Of a stretch of DNA of 14,930 nt, positions 7,577-14,548 are shown piece after piece. The notes under the pieces were generated by a model. The model was not told the origin of the DNA. It saw nothing but the letters and a program-made list of their open reading frames with translations, and searched no databases. Source of the stretch: JBAYJY01 sp041664945 (lineage in GTDB: Bacteria; UBP15; UBA6099); the NCBI GenBank assembly GCA_041664945.1, contig JBAYJY010000107.1:1-14930 (forward strand). The letters run 5' to 3'. Each line of letters begins with the position of its first letter. The first letter of the stretch is position 1. The translations under genes and the position numbers were made by a program.

Positions 7577-8503
7577 ATGGAAACCGAACTAAAGAGAAGG
7601 CACGTAGTGAGCGTCAGCATCGGGTCGTCCACGAGGAACCACAGCATAGAGGCGGACGTCATGGGCGTTCCGTTCCTTATCGAACGGATAGGCACGGACG
7701 GCGACAAGAAGAAGGCGATTCAGATGATCCGCGACTTCGACGGCAAGATAGACGCCATCGGGCTGGGCGGCATCGATCTATATGTGCATGTCGGGCAGAA
7801 AAAGTACATGATCAAGGATGCGAAAACGCTGTACGACGCGGCGAAGATCACGCCTGTGTACGACGGCAGCATCCTGAAGAACTCGATAGAAAAGGAATTC
7901 ATCGCGCAGCTCGGGCGCGAGGGCCGCTATCTGAAAAACGGGACGAAGGTGTTGCTCGTCAGCTCGGCTGACCGCTTCGGAATGGCGGAGGCGTTCGCGA
8001 ACGCCGGCTGCGACATGATTTACGGCGATTTCATTTTCAGCCTCAATTTAAAGATACCGATCAAGAATCTCTCCGTTCTGCGTATGGTGGCAAAGACCCT
8101 TTTGCCCATTTTCTCGCAGTTGCCGTTCGAGATGATCTATCCGACGGGCAAGGAGCAACTCACCCGCAAGCCGCGGCACAAGGAATTTTTCGAGTGGGCG
8201 GACGTCATCGCCGGCGATTTCAACTACATAAACAAATACATGCCCGAAGATTTGCGCGGGAAGGTTATCATTACCAACACGGTGACGTCGAAGGATGTCG
8301 AGGATATGAGGAAACGTAAGGCGGCCACGCTGATCACGACGACTCCCGATTTCGGCGGCCGGTCGTTCGGCACTAATGTCATGGAAGGCGTTTACGCAAC
8401 TCTTCTCGGAAAGACGCGCCAGGACCCGCCGACTGAAAAGGATTTCCGCGAGTTCGTAAAGAAAGAGAACCTCAAACCGCGCGTGCTTCAAATCACTGAA
8501 TGA
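7577..8503 (+). CDS. Quinate 5-dehydrogenase-like protein (family name doubtful)
   Basis: A 308-residue soluble, probably cytosolic protein. From memory it matches a family seen in Firmicutes and candidate phyla that databases label 'quinate 5-dehydrogenase'; I know of no strong biochemical basis for the name. Conserved-looking blocks: VSVSIGSSTRNH (11-22), ERIGTDGD (36-43), GLGGIDLYV (62-70), DGSILKNS (96-103), VLLVSSADRFGMAEAF (125-140, Rossmann-like strand-loop-helix), GDFIF (150-154), YPTGKEQ (188-194), WADVIAGDFNYINKYMP (207-223) and GRSFGTNVMEG (261-271). The Lys/Asp catalytic pair of true AroE/YdiB enzymes is not evident. ATG at 7577 is chosen because an upstream in-frame start at 7469 sits inside the -10 box; GGCGGG (7562-7567) lies 9 nt before it. 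It has its own promoter and no obvious operon partner. Confidence 0.75.
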   Translation: METELKRRHVVSVSIGSSTRNHSIEADVMGVPFLIERIGTDGDKKKAIQMIRDFDGKIDAIGLGGIDLYVHVGQKKYMIKDAKTLYDAAKITPVYDGSILKNSIEKEFIAQLGREGRYLKNGTKVLLVSSADRFGMAEAFANAGCDMIYGDFIFSLNLKIPIKNLSVLRMVAKTLLPIFSQLPFEMIYPTGKEQLTRKPRHKEFFEWADVIAGDFNYINKYMPEDLRGKVIITNTVTSKDVEDMRKRKAATLITTTPDFGGRSFGTNVMEGVYATLLGKTRQDPPTEKDFREFVKKENLKPRVLQITE

Positions 8504-8519
8504 ATAGCAGCGTGAAGCT

Positions 8520-8685
8520 GTAATGCCTCACCGCATTGTCATTCCGAGCGAAGCTAGGAATCTTCAATAAAACTTCAACATGGAAAGCTTTATCTGGATT
8601 TCTCGCTTCGCTCGAAATGACAAATTTGGTTGAAATGACATAATTGGGGTCATAACAAATGTTTGTCAATGCCATGAGGCATTAC
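8520..8685. repeat. Nested palindromic element, 166 bp, MITE-like
   Basis: The ends are perfect 11-bp inverted repeats: GTAATGCCTCA (8520-8530) and TGAGGCATTAC (8675-8685). The arms continue inward with few mismatches to 8542 and 8663 (GCATTGtCA versus GCATTGaCA). Inside is a second inverted pair of 25 bp: 8538-8562 (GTCATTCCGAGCGAAGC...) against 8597-8621 (...GCTTCGCTCGAAATGAC), with a 34-nt loop. GAAATGACA is also directly repeated at 8614-8622 and 8632-8640. The inner GTCATTCxGAGCGAAGC word resembles a dispersed intergenic repeat common in many bacterial genomes (general recollection). No clear target-site duplication is visible. Confidence 0.85.
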
Positions 8686-8687
8686 AT

Positions 8688-8830
8688 CAGCGAGTAGCGA
8701 GAACATAGGGAAAAGATAAAAGATTAAATACGTGGATTGGCAGTTGGCAATTTCCGCTTTTCAGTATTCTGAGTTCTATATTCTGCTTTTAATTTTTTCC
8801 TGAGTTCTCGTTACTGGCTGTTCGCTACTG
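8688..8830. repeat. Inverted microrepeats (AGTAGCGAGAAC type) flanking AT-rich words
   Basis: GAGTAGCGAGAACATAGG on the plus strand (8692-8709) is matched in inverted orientation by 8799-8817, whose complement reads CCAGTAACGAGAACTCAGG and continues at 8818-8830 into another AGTAGCGAA unit. Between them lie GGGAAAAGATAAA (8708-8720), GGATTGGCAGTTGGCAA (8734-8750) and, reversed, CAGAATACTG-like words (8761-8786). The same words occur at 12672-12737. Confidence 0.65.
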
Positions 8831-8869
8831 TTTTATTCCTTTCCCAAAAGGTGTTAGAATTTATAGGTT

Positions 8870-11800
8870 ATGCTTCGAACGAGGTTCCGACACGCGCGCG
8901 CGCTTGCAAAATCAAACAATCGCATTTGTTTTGTCGCGCTTATTCTCTGCTTAGTCTCGCTCATTTTTGTCTGCCTCCCATGTTTTTCCCAATATGAAGA
9001 GTTTGAGGAGTTGAAGCCGGTGTCTGGAGCGGCGGCCGACATGGGCGGGACGCCTGAGGATATAAAGACATATAAAAAGTATGACTGGCGCAATGACAAC
9101 AGCCAGCCGGAAGACATCACGCCGCTAAAATCGAAACGCAAATTATTAACAGTCGAGGCGCCGCCGGAAAAACCGAAACCGAAACCGGCGACGACTGTAG
9201 CGCCGAAGGCCGCCACGGCGACTGTCGTCGCGCCGATTGCCGGCGATTCCCCGGGCGATGCGGCGTTCGACGCGTTCGAAAAAGCGATGGGCGGAGACAC
9301 GGAGAACAAAGAGCAGGCGAAAACCGGAACGGCCGGGTCCGGCAAAAATGCCGGAAAAGAAACGGCGTCCGCTCAGAAAAGCGGAGCCGCGTCGTCAACG
9401 GTTCCGGACGTGGCGACTTCAACCGCCGCTATTCCCGCGGAGCAGTTTCCGCCTGAACCGCTTCCGCCGCCGTTCCCGCCGACATCTAAGGAGAACAGAG
9501 CCGAACGCGGAGTCGAAGGGCCCGGCAAAATTAAAATCTCGGGCGACGTTGAACTCAAGGTTCAGAACGCGAGCGCGTCGGGCGACAAGATCGGATTCCT
9601 GTCGCAGAACGGGTTGCTGTATTTCAACAATGCGTTCCAGCAGCGGACGCGGCTCAATGTCGACGGGGTGTTGAAAAACGGGCTGCGCGTCGACGGCTCT
9701 TTCCTCGAAATGCCCTATCAGGACCGCGTGTTCAATATAAATGTGCGCGGCGATCACGGCGTTGCGAAGCTCGGCGACACGACGACGGATTTTCGCGCGG
9801 GACCGATGGCGCAGTTTTCGAAGAGCATTCGCGGGCTCGATGTGGTTTACGATTTTGGGAAGTATTCCGTCGCGGCGGTCGTCTCGCGCCAGAAGAGCAA
9901 GACCGAGCGGGAGACGTTCCGGGGGCAGAACATCCGGGGGCCGTACATTCTGCAATCTAACTCGATTCTTGAGGAAAGCGAAACCGTTTACATCAACGGG
10001 CGGCCGCTGTCGAATTCGGAATATGCGGTCGATTACTTTCTCGGACAGATCTCTTTCAGCCGCAACATAGACCCGACGGACCTCGTCGAGATCACGTATG
10101 AATCCGAGCTGCTCGTGTCGATGAAGACGGGCGCGATGAACGGGTTTTCGCTTAAAAGCGACGCCAACAACAAGCGATACGACGTCGGAGCCGCATATAT
10201 GGAAGAAGGCGCCAGCCGCGCGTCGCGCGAGACGGTCAACGAATCAATGAAGTTATATTCGGGCGCTGAAATCGCTCCGAACACGCCATACCCGCTCGAC
10301 AGGATAAAGCTGAAGAAACAGAGCGAGATCGTCTCCGTCGCGAACGCGTCCGGCACGGTCACGCTGTCGCGCGACTTCGATTACAGCATGGATTATCCCG
10401 AAGGCGCCGTTTCGTTCCTTCATTCTTTCAACGCGTCAGACACCGTCAGAGTGTCATTCAGCTACTACAACCAGAAATATCTCCAGTTCATAGAGAATGA
10501 GGAGCTGCGCGGGAGCGGCAAGGATTCCTACGTTCTACAGAAGGACCGGATATACGGCGGCACGGAATATGTTTTCCTGTACGTAAACGAGGTTTACAGC
10601 CGCAAGCTGGTTCGCGACTTGGATTACGAGGTGAACGAGGCTAACAATTCGATAGATTTTCTGAATCAGAATGTGAGGCCGGAAAAGCTGGAGGGACGCC
10701 ACTGCGAGGTGAGTTACGAGATCGTTCCGCCGAACGTTGACAGCGGCGGTTCGACGAAACGGACTCTCACGGACCTGACGGGCCGCGTGACGATCGGGCC
10801 GGCGGTCCTGCGCGCTGAACTGTCCGAAACGAGTTCGGACATGTCGCTCAAAACGATTCAGGTTCTTGAAGAGCGCGTGGCGACAGTCGGCGCGGTTACG
10901 GACGGCATCTTCCCGCTCCAGTTCAATGCGATTCGCAACACGGAGGAAATTTATTTCAACGACACAGTTTCGCCGAACTCGCGCCAGATTCAGAGCACGG
11001 ACTATCTGCTCGAATACGATGCCGCGATGGACCGCACTTCGGTACGATTTAAAAAACCGATCCCGCAAGGCACTACCATTCTCGCGAATTACAAATATAC
11101 GTCGAACCCTTCGAGCATGACCGGCGGCTCGAACAGGACCGGAAAGGCGGGGCGGCTTACCGCTGATGTGAAGATTCCGCTCGGAAACTTGAAGGCGGAG
11201 TTCATGCGAAAGAGTTATTTCTATTCGCCGCCGACGCAGTACAACGATTTGGAAACAGACCGGACAAACCTGCAGGTCAGTTTCGCGCCTGTGAAGGGGC
11301 TTATGGTCGGGGCGAGTTATCTCGACCAGAAACACGGCGCCGATTTTATCAGCGGAATAACATACGGCACGAACGAATTGAAGGGACAGATGGAGTACAA
11401 CTTCGGCGGCGGGCGGCGGGCGGGCTACTCGTTCACGCGGCGAACGCGCTCGGACAATCTCGCGCCGCATACAAACGACCAGACTCAGAACGAGAGCCGG
11501 CTCGAGGGCCGCTACCCTGTCGGCGCCGGCGACAAGCTTGCGTTCGACTTCCACGCGGAAACGCGGGGCTTCACGGACGCTACGTTGCGTACAAGCAACT
11601 ACGACGTCATGAAGGGCGGCTTCGGCGTCAGCTATAATCCTGCGGAGAATCTGAGCCTGAAACTGTCGGCGGACAACAACCGCATCAAGTCGAAAGCGCC
11701 GGACTGGGTCGGCGCGATGGGCGATTTCACAACGAAAACGCTCTCGAATGTGCTGGACGTGGCTTACAGGCCCGACAAGGTGTGGACGCTGAGCGCGAAG

Positions 11801-12565
11801 CTGGACTCGCAGGCGATTGGCGACTCCCGGGAATCGGTCGGCGGCTCGCGGCTGGACAACATGACGGCGTCAGTGATCGCGAGGCCCGGCGGCCGCATCA
11901 AGATGTTCTCGACAGACTTCATAAAGCAGAACACGCCGAATCCGTACTATGGAAATTCGCTGGCTGAGGCGCTCACCGCGCGGCTCGATTACCAGCTCGC
12001 TCGCGACTGGCTGATAACGCCGAGTTTCGCTTATTCCGATTCGAGCGTCGCGGAGCGCAACCGGAGCCTAAGCCGGAACGCGGGCCTGCGCGCGCAGTAC
12101 CGGGCGCAGGCGCTTAAAGGCTGGATCGCATCGCTCCAGTTCAACCAGAACAAGCGCTCGAACGCGCAGCCGGCTTCCTTGGACGGATCGCCCTGGTATT
12201 CCACTAAGTACAATCAGAATAAGATCGCGCTCTCCACCCGCTATATTCCGAGCGGCCGGATGGAGTGGAAGAATAATTACATCATCACCAAGGACCGCTA
12301 CACGGGACGGCTCGAACAGCGCAACAGCATAACTTCGAGTGTCAGCTATATCTACTCGCCTTCCACGACGCTCGCGTTCACGATCAATCGGGAAACTGCG
12401 CCCGCCGGCACGCCCGGCAGGATTATGTATCAGATAGATTCCTCGACGCGCCTCGACCAGTACTTCTCGCTCGGCGCCAGCCTCAAGAAGGAAAAACAGT
12501 CAGGCGGCTCAAGCCAGAACTACGACGGTACGCTGTTCAATATGTCGTTGAATGCGGAATTCTAA
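8870..12565 (+). CDS. Large outer-membrane beta-barrel protein with SprA-like repeat modules
   Basis: A 1231-residue exported protein of unknown function. Residues 17-40 form a signal sequence (core FVALILCLVSLIFVCL, likely cut before QYEEF at 41). Residues about 95-210 are Pro/Lys/Ala-rich and probably disordered (KPKPKP at 101-106; PPEPLPPPFPP at 194-204), then beta-rich sequence. Four related modules follow, each a variant of 'YxNGxxL....DYxxDYxxGxIxF....DxVxVxYxY': about 362-412 (clearest, ETVYINGRPLSNSEYAVDY at 371-389), 478-533, 556-618 and 682-743. Such modules occur in gliding/T9SS SprA-type and other large envelope proteins. Residues about 760-1231 alternate polar and hydrophobic residues as in barrel strands and end in FNMSLNAEF, a typical C-terminal barrel signal with terminal Phe. 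No strong Shine-Dalgarno precedes the ATG (TAGAAT at 8855-8860 may give a near-leaderless message). Monocistronic as far as seen. Confidence 0.85.
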   Translation: MLRTRFRHARALAKSNNRICFVALILCLVSLIFVCLPCFSQYEEFEELKPVSGAAADMGGTPEDIKTYKKYDWRNDNSQPEDITPLKSKRKLLTVEAPPEKPKPKPATTVAPKAATATVVAPIAGDSPGDAAFDAFEKAMGGDTENKEQAKTGTAGSGKNAGKETASAQKSGAASSTVPDVATSTAAIPAEQFPPEPLPPPFPPTSKENRAERGVEGPGKIKISGDVELKVQNASASGDKIGFLSQNGLLYFNNAFQQRTRLNVDGVLKNGLRVDGSFLEMPYQDRVFNINVRGDHGVAKLGDTTTDFRAGPMAQFSKSIRGLDVVYDFGKYSVAAVVSRQKSKTERETFRGQNIRGPYILQSNSILEESETVYINGRPLSNSEYAVDYFLGQISFSRNIDPTDLVEITYESELLVSMKTGAMNGFSLKSDANNKRYDVGAAYMEEGASRASRETVNESMKLYSGAEIAPNTPYPLDRIKLKKQSEIVSVANASGTVTLSRDFDYSMDYPEGAVSFLHSFNASDTVRVSFSYYNQKYLQFIENEELRGSGKDSYVLQKDRIYGGTEYVFLYVNEVYSRKLVRDLDYEVNEANNSIDFLNQNVRPEKLEGRHCEVSYEIVPPNVDSGGSTKRTLTDLTGRVTIGPAVLRAELSETSSDMSLKTIQVLEERVATVGAVTDGIFPLQFNAIRNTEEIYFNDTVSPNSRQIQSTDYLLEYDAAMDRTSVRFKKPIPQGTTILANYKYTSNPSSMTGGSNRTGKAGRLTADVKIPLGNLKAEFMRKSYFYSPPTQYNDLETDRTNLQVSFAPVKGLMVGASYLDQKHGADFISGITYGTNELKGQMEYNFGGGRRAGYSFTRRTRSDNLAPHTNDQTQNESRLEGRYPVGAGDKLAFDFHAETRGFTDATLRTSNYDVMKGGFGVSYNPAENLSLKLSADNNRIKSKAPDWVGAMGDFTTKTLSNVLDVAYRPDKVWTLSAKLDSQAIGDSRESVGGSRLDNMTASVIARPGGRIKMFSTDFIKQNTPNPYYGNSLAEALTARLDYQLARDWLITPSFAYSDSSVAERNRSLSRNAGLRAQYRAQALKGWIASLQFNQNKRSNAQPASLDGSPWYSTKYNQNKIALSTRYIPSGRMEWKNNYIITKDRYTGRLEQRNSITSSVSYIYSPSTTLAFTINRETAPAGTPGRIMYQIDSSTRLDQYFSLGASLKKEKQSGGSSQNYDGTLFNMSLNAEF

Positions 12566-12830
12566 AAACAGTAGACGGCAGATAGTAGACAGTAGACAGC
12601 GGAAAGCAAAAACGCAAGACAACAGCATAAAGGCCAGAAGAAGAAAAGCCCTCGCAAACAACTTAATAAGGCAGAATACAGCGAAAAGCAAAAAACAAGG
12701 ATTGGAGATTGGCGACAGGTGGTCGGGAAAAGATAAAGACAATAGACAGGAACGATTCCCTATCTGATGCTTACATTTTTATCATTTGTCTTTCCCTATA
12801 TGCCGTCTACTGTATTCCGTCTACTGCTTT
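12566..12830. repeat. Spacer of degenerate CAGTAGACGG and related microrepeats in convergent orientation
   Basis: The 265-bp gap between two convergent genes. On the left, three to four imperfect units (CAGTAGACGG, then ATAGTAGACAGTAGACAGCGG) fill 12569-12602. On the right, 12802-12827 reads on the complement as two units of CAGTAGACGG joined by AATA. So the same microrepeat faces itself from both ends. Between them are CAGAATACAG (12672-12681), GGATTGGAGATTGGCGA (12699-12715) and GGGAAAAGATAAA (12725-12737), the last an exact 13-bp match to 8708-8720. No canonical terminator for either gene is visible, and no protein-like frame is convincing. Confidence 0.75.
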
Positions 12831-14243
12831 TCAGGCTTTCACTTTCAGATCTTTCGTTTTCTCATCGAGCGGGAAGTAAAGGAAAACGATGTAGCCGATG
12901 AAGCCGAAGAAGCCGGCGACGGGGCCGAGCAGGTTTATGCCGAGATGTCTCGCGGCGGTGTATCCGAAAACGCCGAAGAGAACAGCCTGCATTCCCTGCG
13001 ACATTGCGTTTGCCATTTTCTGAAGAAGGCCCTGCATGCCGAAATAAATAGCTTCGCGTCGCATGCCGGTAAGTTTCTCATCGTAGTCAATGATGTCGGC
13101 GAGTATGGCGGTTGGAAGAATCATATTTCCCGAAATCGGGAATCCGAGAAGCACCATGAGGCCTATCCCTGCGGTTGCGGGATCTATCGGTAAATGCGGG
13201 TTGCCTACGAAGAACAGAAGCGGCAAAAGAAGCGCCAGGATCAGAAGGCAGAATTTATAGAGCCGAACCTTGCCGACTTTTTTTGCCAATATGTTTATCA
13301 GGACAAACGAGATGACGAAGCTCGGGATGTTGTACATGTAAACCGTGCCGACGAAACCTATTGGTTTTTTCATCAATGCGGTTACGATGAACGGAATGCC
13401 GGCTGTAAGAGAGGAAAACCCGAGATACTGAAAGACCGAAGCGATGATGTAAATAACGAATGGTTTATTTTTGAAAGTCCACGAGAATGCTTCTCTGACT
13501 GAATACTTCTCATGAGCATGATGCGCTTTTTCCTTTATGAAAATTGCTGTAATGAAAATTGTCACAAAAGCGAGGATTCCAGTAATAATACACGCGGGAG
13601 CATAGCCGTATCTCGTCGCTTCGTCGATAACTGATTTGCTAACATGGTCTAAATTCGGAAGAGCAAGACCCGCTAAATATTTTGCCTTGTAAAATTCAAT
13701 AAGCTTTGGAACGGCTATGCCTTGATATCCAGTCGCCAAAAGCATCATTACTGCGAGAAGAGTCGAAATTTTGACTCTTTCATCTGAAGTCAGCGCTATC
13801 TCAGGCATGAGCGCGTTGTATGGGCCCATGACAGTTGTGAAAGCGAGCCAGAAAACAGATATGAGGAAAACGGTGAAGATGGCCAATCCGGCGCTGCCTG
13901 CGGGAAGAAGCGGATTGAAAAGCAGAATAAACGAAAGCACGTAGATCGGAGTGCCAAATATGATGAAAGGCCGCCGCCGGCCCCAACGCGTTTTGGTGTT
14001 GTCGCTCCAGTATCCAATCGTCGGATCGTAGAATGCGTCGACAACGCGGCCGACTGTCAGCGCCGCGCCCATTATCGCCATCGAAACTAATACTTTTCCG
14101 CCTTTTCCGGGCGACGTATAGAAGAACAGAATCCATGAGGTGAAAACCATGCTCAGCAGATTGCCGCCGAATTGCGCGCTGCTGTATACCAAACTTCCGC
14201 CTACCCCGAGTTTTTTCCCTTCGGCGCTTTCGTTGTTGGCCAT
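12831..14243 (-). CDS. GPH-family (glycoside-pentoside-hexuronide) sugar:cation symporter, MFS superfamily
   Basis: Inner-membrane transporter of 470 residues with about 12 helices, predicted to import a mono- or oligosaccharide with H+ or Na+ (the melibiose permease family). The family signatures are clear: VDAFYDPTIGYWSD and TRWGRRRPF (68-93, cation/sugar-site acidic residues Asp69, Asp73, Asp81), PYNALMPEIALTSDERVK (141-158), and ADIIDYDEKLTGMRREAIYFG (382-402) in the second half. A central cytosolic loop lies near 237-255. GAGGAG (complement of 14251-14256) is 7 nt before the ATG, and TATAAT on the minus strand (14282-14277) is a possible -10 box. GC is patchy: 19 of 60 bases at 13501-13560, versus 33 of 60 at 13981-14040. 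Its neighbour upstream on the same strand is a GH1 glycosidase, which suggests a beta-glycoside substrate (inference). Confidence 0.93.
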   Translation of the reverse strand: MANNESAEGKKLGVGGSLVYSSAQFGGNLLSMVFTSWILFFYTSPGKGGKVLVSMAIMGAALTVGRVVDAFYDPTIGYWSDNTKTRWGRRRPFIIFGTPIYVLSFILLFNPLLPAGSAGLAIFTVFLISVFWLAFTTVMGPYNALMPEIALTSDERVKISTLLAVMMLLATGYQGIAVPKLIEFYKAKYLAGLALPNLDHVSKSVIDEATRYGYAPACIITGILAFVTIFITAIFIKEKAHHAHEKYSVREAFSWTFKNKPFVIYIIASVFQYLGFSSLTAGIPFIVTALMKKPIGFVGTVYMYNIPSFVISFVLINILAKKVGKVRLYKFCLLILALLLPLLFFVGNPHLPIDPATAGIGLMVLLGFPISGNMILPTAILADIIDYDEKLTGMRREAIYFGMQGLLQKMANAMSQGMQAVLFGVFGYTAARHLGINLLGPVAGFFGFIGYIVFLYFPLDEKTKDLKVKA

Positions 14244-14548
14244 TTACACACTCCTCGAAAATGATGAACCGACTGTATTATATATATCATAAACAGGCAA
14301 AGGAATGCGACGATTTTGTTGAAAAGAATTTATAAACATGGCGTCGCGTCAGCGCAAGGCGTTTTTTACAGAAGCAATCCCGAGTTTAATTCAATCTCCA
14401 TGTCCGGGATTGCTTCGTCACTGCGTTTCTCGCAATGACGGAAACCTGCCGGATTGTTTCGGCGCGGCTCTCTCGCAATGAAGGCCTGTTCGGAATTGGC
14501 TTAGCCTGCCCGTTCCATAGGGCATGACACATGCGTCTACGCTGCGCT
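14244..14548. other. 305-bp spacer with symporter leader and palindromic repeats
   Basis: Lies between the GH1 stop and the symporter start, both on the minus strand. It holds the symporter ribosome site (14251-14256) and a possible -10 (14277-14282), then an inverted-repeat cluster at 14371-14439 and a fragment of the same repeat (CTCGCAATGA, 14473-14482). GCATG-ACA-CATGC (14522-14534) is a small hairpin just after the GH1 stop, but no T-run follows it on the minus strand, so it does not qualify as an intrinsic terminator. No gene seen. Confidence 0.7.
14371..14439. repeat. Dispersed palindromic repeat of the GTCATTGCGAG...GAAGCAATCCCG type
   Basis: Perfect 12-bp inverted repeat GAAGCAATCCCG (14371-14382) and CGGGATTGCTTC (14405-14416) with a 22-nt loop, directly followed by a second inverted pair GTCACTGCG (14417-14425) and CGCAATGAC (14431-14439) with one mismatch. 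Read on the minus strand it gives GTCATTGCGAGAAACGCAGT followed by GACGAAGCAATCCCG, a form I recall as a frequent intergenic repeat in several bacterial phyla. There is no T-run after the hairpin on either strand. Confidence 0.75.

Larger units (their letters stand above)
8504..8869. other. Repeat-rich 366-bp spacer without a gene
   Basis: Between the end of the quinate-dehydrogenase-like gene and the start of the outer-membrane protein. The left half is a nested palindrome (8520-8685). The right half is AT-rich and made of short words that recur in reverse orientation or in the spacer at 12566-12830. A -10-like TAGAAT (8855-8860) lies just before the next gene, without a convincing -35. Short open frames here follow the repeat and show no protein-like features. 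Confidence 0.8.

Noticed and set aside
8493..8675. 60-codon minus-strand open frame
   Set aside because: Coincides with the palindromic element and has no ribosome site or conserved pattern.
10535..11554. 339-codon open frame antisense to the outer-membrane protein gene
   Set aside because: Arg-rich low-complexity translation, no ribosome site or domain pattern, and it mirrors the codon bias of the convincing plus-strand gene.
12569..12602. CRISPR-like array
   Set aside because: Units are 7-11 bp, contiguous and degenerate, with no spacers of even length and no cas genes.
12552..12767. 71-codon open frame in the spacer after the outer-membrane protein
   Set aside because: Consists of translated microrepeats, Lys/Arg/Gln-rich, and overlaps the end of the real gene.
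14371..14416. Intrinsic terminator of the GH1 gene
   Set aside because: The 12-bp stem has a 22-nt loop and is followed by an A-run, not a T-run, on the minus strand.
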